From VXNE01 sp965248075 (GTDB lineage: Bacteria > Pseudomonadota > Gammaproteobacteria > Pseudomonadales > Azotimanducaceae), in the NCBI GenBank assembly GCA_965248075.1, contig CBDFIL010000003.1, positions 1,984,001 to 2,048,000 on the forward strand: a stretch of DNA of 64,000 nucleotides, written 5' to 3'. Made by a program: the position numbers and the translations under genes. This document shows positions 15,699 to 24,495 of the stretch, in pieces; position 1 is the stretch's first letter; the number at the start of each line of letters is the position of its first letter. The notes below the pieces were generated by a model, which made no database searches, was not told the DNA's origin, and was given only the letters and a program-made list of their open reading frames with translations.

Positions 15699-16811
15699 AT
15701 GACAGTGATCGACTGCGACTCGCACATCATGGAGCCGGCCGACCTGTGGCAGCGCTACCTGGAGCCGAAGTACCGCGACCGGGCGATCCGCATCGAGGAA
15801 GAGGACGGCATCGAGAAGCTGGTCATCGGCGAGCGCGTCGTGCTCGAAGGCGTGCTGGCCGCCCTGGGCGGCGCCCACCTCGACCGCGTGGAACTCTTTA
15901 CCGACGGGCGCCTGCGCTACGCCGACGGGTGCGAGCCGGCGAGTTACGACCCGCATGCACGCGCCCGGATGCTCGACGACTGGGGCGTGGACCGGGGGGT
16001 GCTGTTTCCGACCATCGGCATCCTGCCCTTCCCCACGGACGACGCCGAACTCGCGAACGCATACTGCCGTGCCTACAACACCTGGCAGGCGGAGTTCTTT
16101 CAAACGATCCCCACCCGGGTCGTCCCGATCGCGGTGGTCAACTGGGAGGATGTCGCCGAAGCGCGCCGGGAACTCGACCGCTGCCTGAAGCTCGGTTTCC
16201 GCGGTCTCTTCGTGCCGCCCGAAATCATCGGCGGCAAGCGCCCCGGGGACACCCACTTCGATCCCATCTGGTCGCGACTGCAGGATGCCGACGTACCGGG
16301 CTGCCTGCACGTCATCGTGCGCTTCGAGGGGGCGGCCGCGCCCTTCTCGGAGTGGAACCAGGCGGGCGCCGGCCTCGTTTTCGGCTTCGGCCTCGGGGCG
16401 ACCGGACAACTGATCCCCGCGATGGCGAGCCTGGTGCTGGACGGCGTCTGCGAACGCTTCCCACGCCTCAAGATCGTGAGCGTCGAGGCGGGTTGCGGAT
16501 ACGCCGCGTATCTCATGGACCGGCTCGACGAGAAGCACCACTTCTTTCGCGCCATGTCGCCGCTGCAGATGCGCCCGAGCGACTACATCCGCCGCAACTG
16601 CTACTTCGTCGCGGAGCCGGAGGAGCGCACCGTCGGGGCGATGCTCGAGCTGGTCGGGGAAGACAACATCCTGTGGGGCAGCGACTACCCGCACGTCGAC
16701 TCGCGGCTCGACGCGGCGCAGTTGATCCGCCAGTCCGTGGCGGGGCTCGCCGAGGAGCCGAGACAGCGCGTGCTCGGCGAGAACGGTTTGCGGGTGTTCG
16801 GAATCTCGTAG
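15699..16811 (+). CDS. Amidohydrolase family protein (TIM-barrel, PF04909-like)
   Basis: This 370-residue metal-dependent hydrolase begins with the family opening IDCDSHIMEPADLWQRYL, in which the His and Glu bind metal. GCGYAAYLMDR and the C-terminal GSDYPHVDS, containing the catalytic Asp, complete the barrel active site. The family includes decarboxylases and hydrolases acting on aromatic or cyclic acids. A TATATT box at 15661-15666 is a plausible -10. The 3' half (from about 16236) is duplicated near-identically at 19116-19700. The stop TAG begins a CTTGT-loop hairpin. Confidence 0.9.
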   Translation: MTVIDCDSHIMEPADLWQRYLEPKYRDRAIRIEEEDGIEKLVIGERVVLEGVLAALGGAHLDRVELFTDGRLRYADGCEPASYDPHARARMLDDWGVDRGVLFPTIGILPFPTDDAELANAYCRAYNTWQAEFFQTIPTRVVPIAVVNWEDVAEARRELDRCLKLGFRGLFVPPEIIGGKRPGDTHFDPIWSRLQDADVPGCLHVIVRFEGAAAPFSEWNQAGAGLVFGFGLGATGQLIPAMASLVLDGVCERFPRLKIVSVEAGCGYAAYLMDRLDEKHHFFRAMSPLQMRPSDYIRRNCYFVAEPEERTVGAMLELVGEDNILWGSDYPHVDSRLDAAQLIRQSVAGLAEEPRQRVLGENGLRVFGIS

Positions 16812-16853
16812 GGGACGGGCTTGTCCCGTCCCGTCTCGAATTCATGCACGGCG
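16809..16853 (+). repeat. CTTGT-loop hairpin repeat at the amidohydrolase stop
   Basis: TAGGGG, whose TAG is the amidohydrolase stop, is followed by the stem GGGACGGG, the loop CTTGT and CCCGTCCC, then a CTCGAATTCATGCACG box. The hairpin could serve as a terminator, though no U-tract follows. Confidence 0.85.
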
Positions 16854-16864
16854 GCTATGGGGCG

Positions 16865-17289
16865 CTACAATCCCTCCCAGGGATTCAACACCAGAACACC
16901 CATTGGGGCGAAGTCGCCAACGTTGCGCGTCATGACGTACAGGCCGTGCAGCCGCGCCGTCGCTGCGATCAGACCATCTGACACGCCCACCTGCCGACCG
17001 TTGCGCCGCGCCAAAGCGTCCAGCTCACCCCAAAGCCGACCGGTGGGCGCGTCTACGGACAGGATGCGGTCCGCAAAGCCGCGCTCCAGACCGTCCAGCC
17101 AGGAGGCGAGTTCACTTCGACGGCGGCCTGGTTCCAGGCGGGCGATCCCGGAGGCGACTTCACCGAGGGTGATGGCACTGACGAAGGTATCTTCCTCCGA
17201 CAGTGCCACAACGGCTGCCTTGACGGGCTGCGAGCCCTCCTCCCGGCGGATTTCCGAGACCACGCAGAGGTATCCAGCAACACCCTCAC
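16865..17289 (-). pseudogene. PIN-domain (VapC/FitB-like) toxin with a frameshift
   Basis: A GTG at 17289 overlaps the antitoxin stop (GTGA) and opens the canonical PIN start VRVLLDT. At about 17267 the frame must shift to continue as CVVSEIRREEGSQPVKAAVV, which then runs to the end with GEVASGIARL, SDGLIAATA, TRNVGDF and LNPWE, all typical of PIN ribonucleases. Two extra bases (or one missing) separate the two parts, directly after the first catalytic Asp. The remaining acidic residues are intact. The toxin is therefore probably inactive unless recoded or mis-sequenced. Confidence 0.78.
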
Positions 17290-17525
17290 AGCCCGATGTC
17301 GCGCATGGGAGAGCGGTTGCGCTCGACATCGACGCCGTCCAGCGACGGACCGTTCATCAGGTAGTCGATGAACGCCGGTCGATTGCCCTGCAACCGCGCA
17401 TACTCCGCTTCGGACAGGACGACCACCGAGTCGCCACGCCGGGTGATTCGCTGCGGGCATTCCGACAGCGCCCGGGTGACCACTTCACTGAGTCGATTCT
17501 TCGCTTCCGACAGCTTCCAGTCCAT
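17286..17525 (-). CDS. Phd/YefM-type antitoxin of the PIN toxin
   Basis: This 79-residue antitoxin begins MDWKLSEAKNRLSEVVTRAL, the usual Phd DNA-binding helix region, and continues with QRITRRGDSVVVLSEAEYARL. It ends in a charged tail that would wrap the toxin. The start at 17525 matches the family; further in-frame ATGs lie only inside the IS element next door. An IS630-family element ends 16 bp upstream of this start, so its native promoter has been displaced and expression may now depend on the IS end. Confidence 0.85.
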   Translation of the reverse strand: MDWKLSEAKNRLSEVVTRALSECPQRITRRGDSVVVLSEAEYARLQGNRPAFIDYLMNGPSLDGVDVERNRSPMRDIGL

Positions 17526-17542
17526 ATAGGATGTCCGATCTA

Positions 17543-18741
17543 GTGTAGTGTCTCGAACAAAATAGTGTTTATGTGGCATTCGCGATAGACTGCGTGGCAT
17601 CGATGTTTTGTGGAGGGTGCGCGATGCGCGTTGCGGCGGAGATCGAGTTGTCGGGCAAGGACCGCGAACAGCTTGGGAAGTGGGCCGCGGCGCGGAGCGC
17701 GCCGGTACGCCTGCGGGAGCGCGCGCGGATCGTCCTGCTGGCCGCGGGGGGCATGACGAACAAGGCGATCGCGTCGGAGCTGGGGATCGATGCGAACAAG
17801 GTGGGCCGCTGGCGGGCGCGGGTCGCCGCGGAGGGCGTGTCGGCGATCGAGAAGGAACGTCCTCGCGGCGCGAACCAGGGCGGCAAGGACAGCCGGGCGC
17901 AGGCGGAACTGCGCAGCAGGGTGATCGAGGCGACCACGCAGACGACGCCGCGGGACGCCACGCACTGGTCGTGCCGGTCGATGGCGCGGCATCTGGAGAC
18001 GACGCACAGCTTCGTGAATCGGGTGTGGCGCGCGCACGGTCTCAAGCCGCACCTGATCCGGACGTTCAAGTTGAGCAACGATCCGCGTTTCGAGGAGAAG
18101 CTGCAGGACGTGGTGGGGCTGTACCTCGACCCGCCGGAGAACGCGGTGGTGTTCAGCTTCGACGAGAAGAGCCAGATTCAGGCGCTGGACCGGACGCAGC
18201 CGGGGTTGCCGATGAAGAACGGTCGCGGCGGGACGATGACGCACGATTACAAGCGCCACGGCACCACGACATTGTTCGCGGCGCTGAACATCGCGACGGG
18301 CGAGGTGGTCGGCAAGACCTATCGCAAGCACCGCCACCAGGAGGTGTTGAGGTTCCTGCGGGAGGTCGACAAGACGGTGCCGAAGGATCAGGAGATTCAC
18401 ATCGTGCTGGACAACTACGCGACGCACAAACACGAGAAGGTGCTTGGGTGGATCGAGCGCAAGAAGCGCGTGTTCCTGCACTTCACGCCAACTAGCGCGT
18501 CCTGGGCCAACTTGGTGGAGCGGTTCTTCGCGATGCTGACCGACAAGCAGATCCGGCGCGGGGTCTTCACGTCCGTGCCGCACCTTGAGAAACGCCTCCG
18601 GGAGTATCTGGATAGCTACAACAAGGCCCCCCGTCCCTTCGTTTGGACAAGGACGGTCGAGGAAATCATCGACAAGGTCGGCCGCGCACGGACGGCACTG
18701 GGCAAAGCGTCATAATCGTTACTTTGTTAAGGACACTACAC
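17543..18741 (+). mobile_element. IS630-family insertion sequence, complete
   Basis: The element is bounded by inverted ends beginning GTGTAGTGTC (left, 17543) and, reading inward from the right, GTGTAGTGTCCTTAACAAAG; the two ends share the first 10 bases plus a later AACAAA. TA dinucleotides flank both sides (17541-17542 and 18742-18743), the target duplication expected for the IS630/Tc1-mariner group. It carries one intact transposase. It sits just upstream of the Phd antitoxin, inside copy 1 of the amidohydrolase/NUDIX duplication. Confidence 0.92.
17624..18715 (+). CDS. IS630-family transposase
   Basis: This 363-residue transposase has an N-terminal helix-turn-helix (MTNKAIASELGIDANKVGRW) and a DDE catalytic core. 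The first Asp is in VVFSFDEKSQIQ, the second in HIVLDNYATHKH and the Glu in SWANLVERFF. All three are present and there is no frameshift, so the element may still be active. The start MRVAAEIEL at 17624 gives the usual length; an in-frame ATG 51 bases upstream is also possible. Confidence 0.94.
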   Translation: MRVAAEIELSGKDREQLGKWAAARSAPVRLRERARIVLLAAGGMTNKAIASELGIDANKVGRWRARVAAEGVSAIEKERPRGANQGGKDSRAQAELRSRVIEATTQTTPRDATHWSCRSMARHLETTHSFVNRVWRAHGLKPHLIRTFKLSNDPRFEEKLQDVVGLYLDPPENAVVFSFDEKSQIQALDRTQPGLPMKNGRGGTMTHDYKRHGTTTLFAALNIATGEVVGKTYRKHRHQEVLRFLREVDKTVPKDQEIHIVLDNYATHKHEKVLGWIERKKRVFLHFTPTSASWANLVERFFAMLTDKQIRRGVFTSVPHLEKRLREYLDSYNKAPRPFVWTRTVEEIIDKVGRARTALGKAS

Positions 18742-18799
18742 TAGCTATCCATACTGACCAACTAGTTTGAAACACGCCGCACTGCGATACAAGTCCACG

Positions 18800-19091
18800 C
18801 CGCCCCTTGGGGCGCTCAGCTGTACTGCATCCCCTGCAGGTGCAGTTCGGGAGTCATCTCCATCGCGTGCCGACCCGCGGACACGGCCTCGAACAACGCA
18901 TCGACCGTGTGGTAGGGCGCCACCATCTGGAGGGTCGTCAGCGTCGGAAATATCATCAGCCACTCGCTGGCGTCGAAGCGGTCCAACGCCGCCGTCGGCG
19001 AGATCCAGTCCCCGCCGACGGTCTCCCGCCGGTGGCCGCTGGCGGACTGGTTCGGGGGCATGACGGCCACGAAAAAGCGCGTGTCGAACCG
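18800..19091 (-). pseudogene. 3' fragment of a NUDIX hydrolase gene (duplicate)
   Basis: This segment matches 19924-20215 at a constant offset of 1124 bp and encodes the last 91 codons of the NUDIX gene (FDTRFFVAVMPPNQ to LHLQGMQYS, stop at 18816-18818). Only a few substitutions are seen, such as Leu/Met and Val/Met near the end (GRHAMEM instead of GRHALEV). It has no start codon or NUDIX box and is cut off at 19091 where it joins the duplicated amidohydrolase fragment. Confidence 0.92.
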
Positions 19092-19701
19092 AAGCGCCCC
19101 GGGGACACCCACTTGAAGCGCCCCGGGGACACCCACTTCGATCCGATCTGGGCGCGACTGCAGGACGCCGACATACCGGGCTGCCTGCACGTCATCGTGC
19201 GCTTCGAGGGGGCGGCCGCGGCCTTCTCGGAGTGGAACCAGGCGGGCGCCGGCCTCGTTTTCGGCTTCGGCCTCGGGGCGACCGGACAACTGATCCCCGC
19301 GATGGCGAGCCTGGTGCTGGACGGCGTCTGCGAACGCTTCCCACGCCTCAAGATCGTGAGCGTCGAGGCGGGTTGCGGATACGCCGCGTATCTCATGGAC
19401 CGGCTCGACGAAAAGCACCACTTCTTTCGCGCCATGTCGCCGCTGCAGATGCGCCCAAGCGACTACATCCGCCGCAACTGCTACTTCGTCGCGGAGCCGG
19501 AGGAGCGCACCGTCGGGGCGATGCTCGAGCTGGTCGGAGAAGACAACATCCTGTGGGGCAGCGACTACCCCCCACGTCGACTCGCGACTCGACGCGGCGC
19601 AGTTGATCCGCCAGTCCGTGGCGGGGCTCGCCGAGGAGCCGAGACAGCGCGTGCTCGGCGAGAACGGTTTGCGGGTGTTCGGGATTCGGGACGCGTCGTA
19701 G
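19092..19701 (+). pseudogene. 3' fragment of the amidohydrolase gene (duplicate, frameshifted)
   Basis: From 19116 this repeats 16236-16811 of the intact amidohydrolase nearly base for base (KRPGDTHFDPIW onward), without a start codon. The first 24 bases of the fragment are themselves repeated in tandem at the junction (19092-19115 and 19116-19139). An extra C at about 19570 shifts the frame after GSDYP, so even a chimeric product would lose the last catalytic region. It ends with a TAG that begins a hairpin repeat. Confidence 0.93.
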
Positions 19702-19880
19702 GGGCGACGCTTGTCGTCGCCCGTGTCGAGCCCGCGCAAGCGGCGACGGGACCGGACAAGCCCGTCCCCTATACGGCTGACTCGGCACGGCGTCGTAGGG
19801 GCGACGCTTGTCGTCGCCCGTGTCGGGCCCGCGCAAGCCCTGGGCGACGGGCCGGGACAAGCCCGTCCCCTACGGTCGCC
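19699..19880. repeat. Cluster of CTTGT-loop hairpin repeats
   Basis: Two forward units begin TAGGGGCGACGCTTGTCGTC (19699 and about 19789), each followed by an inverted unit with stem GGACGGG/CCCGTCC ending in CCCGTCCCCTA. Together they form two head-to-head pairs of roughly 90 bp. They fill most of the gap between the broken amidohydrolase copy and the NUDIX gene. The remaining bases to 19939 include a GC-rich palindrome (CCGCCCCTTGGGGCG) just beyond the NUDIX stop, which could be its terminator. Confidence 0.85.
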
Positions 19881-19939
19881 CGCGCCGGGGATGGCTGCCG
19901 GAGGTGGGCCCCGAAGCGTGGGGCCGCCCCTTGGGGCGC

Positions 19940-20731
19940 TCAGCTGTACTGCATCCCCTGCAGGTGCAGTTCGGGAGTCACCTCCAGGGCGTGCCGACCC
20001 GCGGACACGGCCTCGAACAGCGCATCGACCGTGTGGTAGGGCGCCACCATCTGGAGGGTCGTCAGCGTCGGAAATATCATCAGCCACTCGCTGGCGTCGA
20101 AGCGGTCCAACGCCGCCGTCGGCGAGATCCAGTCCCCACCGACGGTCTCCCGCCGGTGGCCGCTGGCGGACTGGTTCGGTGGCATCACGGCCACGAAGAA
20201 GCGCGTGTCGAACCGCGCCGGAGCCATCTTCGGCGTGATCCAGTGGCTGAAATAGGCCACCCAGTCGGTCGCGAGCGTCAGGCCCTCCGACACCACCACC
20301 TCTCCGAGGCTCGCCTCACCGGCGGCCAGGGCGTCGCGGTAGCCCTCGAAACGGGCGTTTTCGGCATCGTCATCGGGTTCGAACAGCGCCCCGTCCCGAT
20401 ACGCCAGCAACACGCCGCTCTCCTCGAAGCACTCGCGAATGGCGGTCACCCAGTAGCTCAGTCCGCCGCTGTCGAGGGTCAGTCGGCGAGACGCTTCGGC
20501 GTCGTCGAGCCCCCGGCAGGCGTGCTCCAGTTCGCCGTCGTGGTCGTCCACCTTGCCGCCCGGGAACACGTGCAGGTCCGGGAAGTCGCCCCGTGCCGGT
20601 CGTTGCACCATGAACACTTCGATGTCCGCGTTGCCCTGCCGCACGACGAGGACGGTCGCGGCCTTGCGGATCGGACGGGCGGTACGCGGGGCGTCGCCGC
20701 CGGGCGTAGGAGATTGCTGGGGTCCGGCCAA
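19940..20731 (-). CDS. NUDIX hydrolase
   Basis: This 263-residue protein has the NUDIX fold with a split box: VFPGGKVDDHDGE is separated by an insertion of about 35 residues from AIRECFEESGVLLA, which carries the metal-binding REx2EE core. Such insertions are seen in NUDT19-like/CoA-pyrophosphatase relatives, where the substrate is CoA or acyl-CoA. The assignment to CoA is inference. It is last in the gcv strand series, 113 bp after gcvPB. Its 3' third is duplicated at 18800-19091. Confidence 0.88.
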   Translation of the reverse strand: MAGPQQSPTPGGDAPRTARPIRKAATVLVVRQGNADIEVFMVQRPARGDFPDLHVFPGGKVDDHDGELEHACRGLDDAEASRRLTLDSGGLSYWVTAIRECFEESGVLLAYRDGALFEPDDDAENARFEGYRDALAAGEASLGEVVVSEGLTLATDWVAYFSHWITPKMAPARFDTRFFVAVMPPNQSASGHRRETVGGDWISPTAALDRFDASEWLMIFPTLTTLQMVAPYHTVDALFEAVSAGRHALEVTPELHLQGMQYS

Positions 20732-20844
20732 GGTCGCACTCCGGGAATCAGTCGTGGGAAGCGATCATCATAACCGTTGCGCGCAATCGGGACGCTTCCC
20801 ACCTCCTTGAAACAGTGCCTCGCCCGGAACGCGTCACCGCGTGA

Positions 20845-22299
20845 TCAGGTCCTCCCGCCGGTGCGTGCCCGCCACCGCAGATCGAGTTCCCGCGCCGCCT
20901 TCACATCGTCCAGACGGCGCAGGGGCAGCGTATGCGGCGCGCTCCTGACCACCTCCGGATCGCTGGCCGCCTCCGCCAGGATCGCCGCCATCGCCTCGAC
21001 GAACGTGTCGATCTCCTCCTTCGACTCCGTTTCCGTGGGTTCGATCAGGAGGCACTCCGGCACCAGCAGCGGGAAGTACGTCGTGGGCGCATGCACGCCG
21101 TGGTCGAGCAACCGCTTGGCGAAGTCCATCGCCGTCACCCCAAGCCGTCTGCTCTGCGCCGCCAGCGTGACGATGAACTCGTGGCTGGCCCGGCGGTGCG
21201 GGTAGGCGAGATCGAATCCGGCAGCGCGCAGCCTGGTCGCGAGATAGTTCGCGTTCAGCGTCGCGAACTCGCCGACCCGGTGCATGCCGTCCCGGCCCAG
21301 CATCAGCGCGTATGCCAGCGCCCGGATGAGGATGCCGGCATTGCCCATGAACGTCGACAGGCGGCCGATGCTATGCGGCGGCTCCACCCACCGGTAGCCG
21401 TCGTCCGTCCGCGTGACCCGCGGGCCCGGCAGGTACGGCGCCAGGCGCGCACCGGCGCCCACGGGACCCGAGCCCGGTCCACCGCCCCCATGCGGCGTCG
21501 CGAACGTCTTGTGCAGGTTCACATGCAGCACGTCGAAGCCCATGTCCCCCGGCTTCACCTTGCCGAGAATCGCGTTCAGGTTGGCGCCGTCGTAGTACAG
21601 CAGCCCGCCGGCCCGGTGAACGATGTCCGCCACTTCCGAGATGTGCCGCTCGAACACGCCGCAGGTCGACGGGTTCGTGGTCATGAGGCCGGCCGTCGCC
21701 GGACCCACGGCGGCCCGCAGGGCGGCGAGATCGACATCCCCGTCGCGCCCGGCGGCCACCTCGCGCACGGTGTATCCGCACATCGCGGCCGTCGCCGGAT
21801 TCGTCCCGTGCGCACCCTCCGGAACCAGGATTTCGCGCCGCGCGTCGTCGCCGCGAGCCTCGTGACAGGCGCGGATCATGGCGACGCCCGCGAACTCGCC
21901 CTGGGCGCCGGCCATGGGCGTGAGCGACACGACAGGCATGCCTACGACATCCTGCAGGATCTCCTGGAGGTCGAACAGGCACGCGAGGAACCCCTGGCTC
22001 ACCGACTCCGGCGCCAGCGGATGACGGTCGAGGAACCCCGGCGCGCCCGCGGCGCGATGGGCGCCCCGGGGGTTGTACTTCATGGTGCAGGAACCGAGGG
22101 GATAGAACTGGTTGTCGATCGAGAAATTCTGGCGCGAGAGGTTCGTGTAGTGCCGCACGGCCTGCAGTTCCGAAACCTCCGGCAGGACGGGCGGCTCCGT
22201 CCGCAGCGCATCCGCCGGCAGGTCGTCTATCCGCTCCGGGGCCGGTGCCTGCGCGTTCGCGGCACGACCGGGGCGGGCAATGTCGAATATCGTCCGCAT
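20845..22299 (-). CDS. gcvPB: Glycine dehydrogenase (decarboxylating) subunit 2
   Basis: This 484-residue subunit forms the PLP-bearing half of the P-protein, which decarboxylates glycine and passes the aminomethyl group to lipoyl-GcvH. The start contains YTNLSRQNFSIDNQFYPLGS, typical of GcvPB, and the PLP lysine is in HVNLHKTFATPHGGGGPGSG. Its start lies 3 bp after the gcvPA stop. The split (two-subunit) P-protein differs from the single 950-residue GcvP of E. coli but is common in other lineages. Confidence 0.97.
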   Translation of the reverse strand: MRTIFDIARPGRAANAQAPAPERIDDLPADALRTEPPVLPEVSELQAVRHYTNLSRQNFSIDNQFYPLGSCTMKYNPRGAHRAAGAPGFLDRHPLAPESVSQGFLACLFDLQEILQDVVGMPVVSLTPMAGAQGEFAGVAMIRACHEARGDDARREILVPEGAHGTNPATAAMCGYTVREVAAGRDGDVDLAALRAAVGPATAGLMTTNPSTCGVFERHISEVADIVHRAGGLLYYDGANLNAILGKVKPGDMGFDVLHVNLHKTFATPHGGGGPGSGPVGAGARLAPYLPGPRVTRTDDGYRWVEPPHSIGRLSTFMGNAGILIRALAYALMLGRDGMHRVGEFATLNANYLATRLRAAGFDLAYPHRRASHEFIVTLAAQSRRLGVTAMDFAKRLLDHGVHAPTTYFPLLVPECLLIEPTETESKEEIDTFVEAMAAILAEAASDPEVVRSAPHTLPLRRLDDVKAARELDLRWRARTGGRT

Positions 22300-22302
22300 C
22301 GG

Positions 22303-23661
22303 TCAGTCTTCCAGTATCCCCGCGAGGGCATCCGCGAACTCGCGCATCTCGTCGACTGTCCGCCGTTCCGTGGCACACACCAGCAGGCCGTGTTCGAGTT
22401 CCGGAAACCACCGTCCGAGCGCGAGTCCACCCACCATGCGGCGCCGCGCCAGCGCTTCCACGACCGGTGCCGCCGGGCGGCCGAGGTCCAGAACACATTC
22501 GTGGAAGAAAGGTCCCTCGAACCGTCGCGGTACGCCGAGGATGTCCACCAACTCGCGCGTGCGGGCGTGGCACGCCGCCGCGACGTTGCGCAAACCGACC
22601 GGTCCCAGGAGGCTCATGTAGACGGTTGCCGCGGTCACGAGCAACCCCTGGTTCGTGCAGATGTTCGACGTCGCCTTGGCGCGGCGGATGTGCTGTTCCC
22701 GAGCCTGCAACGTGAGGGTGAAACCGGGCCGGCCTTCCGCATCCTCGGTACGCCCGACGATGCGGCCCGGCAACTGGCGGACGAATGCCTGCCGCGCGCA
22801 GATGAAGCCGAAGGAAGGCCCGCCCGAAGCCATCGGCACGCCGAGCGGCTGCCCGTCTCCGCACACGATGTCCGCACCCGTCTCGCCCCACGCACCGGGC
22901 GGCTTCAACAGGGCCAGCGATACCGGGTTGACGCATGCGACCACCAGGGCTCCCAGCGCGCGCGCCTGGTCCGTCAATGCATCCACGTTGTCGAGCAGTC
23001 CGAAGAAGTTCGGCTGCTGCACGACCACGGCTACGGGCCGGGGGGACAGGCTCTGCAACGCCCCCGGGTCGACCCGGCCGTCCTCGCCGTAGGGCAGCGC
23101 GACGATCTCGATGCCCTGGTTGCGCACGATGGTGCGCGTCGTCGCCAGGTAGAGCGGATGGACGTTGCCGGCGATGGCGACCGTGCGCGGCCCGTCGCGG
23201 CCCGTCGCGGCCTTGCGGTTCGCCCGCACCGCCATGAGAACGGCCTCGGCAAGCCCCGAGCCGCCGTCGTAGACGGACGCATTACAGACGTCCATGCCGG
23301 TCAGCTCCGACATCATCGTCTGAAACTCGTAGATGAGCTGCAGCGTGCCCTGGCTCGCTTCCGCCTGGTACGGCGTGTACGCCGTCATGAACTCGCCACG
23401 GCCGGCGATGTCCCACACCGCGGCGGGTATGTGGTGGTCGTAGGACCCCGCACCGAGGAAGCACGGACCTGTCTCATCCCGCCGCGCGCGTGCGCCGAGC
23501 CGCCGCAGCACGTCCATTTCGGACAGGCCGGAATCCACCGCCGTCAGCTCTCCTGCGCGCAGCGGTGCGGGTATCTCGTCGAAGAGCGATTCGATGTCGT
23601 CGACGCCGATGACGGAGAGCATGGCCGCGACATCGGCGTCCGTGTGGGGAATGAAAGGCAT
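22303..23661 (-). CDS. gcvPA: Glycine dehydrogenase (decarboxylating) subunit 1
   Basis: This 452-residue subunit pairs with GcvPB. It begins MPFIPHTDADVAAMLSVIGV and contains FLGAGSYDHHIPAAV, TAYTPYQAEASQGTLQ and the structural CVNPVSLALL region seen in the family. It lacks the PLP lysine, which is in GcvPB. It follows gcvH after 137 bp and is nearly contiguous with gcvPB. Confidence 0.97.
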   Translation of the reverse strand: MPFIPHTDADVAAMLSVIGVDDIESLFDEIPAPLRAGELTAVDSGLSEMDVLRRLGARARRDETGPCFLGAGSYDHHIPAAVWDIAGRGEFMTAYTPYQAEASQGTLQLIYEFQTMMSELTGMDVCNASVYDGGSGLAEAVLMAVRANRKAATGRDGPRTVAIAGNVHPLYLATTRTIVRNQGIEIVALPYGEDGRVDPGALQSLSPRPVAVVVQQPNFFGLLDNVDALTDQARALGALVVACVNPVSLALLKPPGAWGETGADIVCGDGQPLGVPMASGGPSFGFICARQAFVRQLPGRIVGRTEDAEGRPGFTLTLQAREQHIRRAKATSNICTNQGLLVTAATVYMSLLGPVGLRNVAAACHARTRELVDILGVPRRFEGPFFHECVLDLGRPAAPVVEALARRRMVGGLALGRWFPELEHGLLVCATERRTVDEMREFADALAGILED

Positions 23662-23798
23662 GAAGCATTGCCCCGCGTGTAGCCGGAGAGTGTGTCGGAT
23701 TTACCGAGTCAGCGGCAAGTCCGGCGGCTCATGGGGATGCCGCACGGCGCGCATGTCGCAACGACCAGGGGAGATCGGTGTGGCCGGCCCCTGGGCGC

Positions 23799-24266
23799 TC
23801 AGTCCTCGTCGACGCCGAACGAGCCGTGGAGTTCGTCACCGTCGACGAGATCGTCCTCTTCCGCGAGATCCCCTTCGTCACGCGCCGCGCAGAAATCCGC
23901 GTAGGCACTGGCGTCCATGAGGTTCGCAAGCTCCGACTCGTCCGTCGGTTCGATGCAGAACAGCCAGCCGTCCCCATACGGATCCTGATTGACCAGTTCC
24001 GGCGCATCCTCCAGGGCATCGTTGACCGCGACGACCGTACCGGATACCGGCGCGTAGATGTCCGAGGCCGCCTTGACGGACTCGACCACGCCGGCCTCCT
24101 CCGCGCCGCCCACGGCCCGATCCAGTTCCGGAAGCTCGACATACACTACATCGCCGAGTTGCTGCTGCGCGTAGTCGGAGATGCCCACCAGGACGTTGCC
24201 GTCCTCGTCGAGCCGAGCCCACTCGTGGGTCTCCGCATACGCCAGCTCCGTTGGACATTCGCTCAT
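23799..24266 (-). CDS. gcvH: Glycine cleavage system H protein with acidic C-terminal extension
   Basis: This 155-residue protein carries the lipoyl domain with the modified lysine in VVESVKAASDIYAPVSG and the start ETHEWARLDEDGNVLVGISD. It shuttles the aminomethyl group between the P, T and L proteins. Typical GcvH is about 125-130 residues; here an acidic tail rich in Asp and Glu (DEGDLAEEDDLVDGDE) adds about 25 residues. A GAGGAAGGGG stretch precedes the ATG at 24266. The upstream gap separating it from gcvT contains a MITE-like element. Confidence 0.95.
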   Translation of the reverse strand: MSECPTELAYAETHEWARLDEDGNVLVGISDYAQQQLGDVVYVELPELDRAVGGAEEAGVVESVKAASDIYAPVSGTVVAVNDALEDAPELVNQDPYGDGWLFCIEPTDESELANLMDASAYADFCAARDEGDLAEEDDLVDGDELHGSFGVDED

Positions 24267-24495
24267 GCTGGCCCCTTCCTCAAGGAGTTGTCGCCCGCTC
24301 GAGATCCGCACCGGGATGTCGACGCCGGCTCCGGTCAGGCGGCGATACTCTACCCGATTAGCGCGGGACGCCGCACCCGCAACAAGGCCCATACAGGGCT
24401 TGTCGAGGCGGCCTCTGGATGAGAGCAAATCCCGTGCCAGACACGGGGGCGGCCGGGTCGTTGCGGCGCAGCGTCAACCGACGGCGGCCGGCCCA

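Noticed and set aside
24267..24495. Glycine riboswitch upstream of gcvH
   Set aside because: The gap was read on the minus strand for the conserved aptamer cores and tandem arrangement; none was seen.
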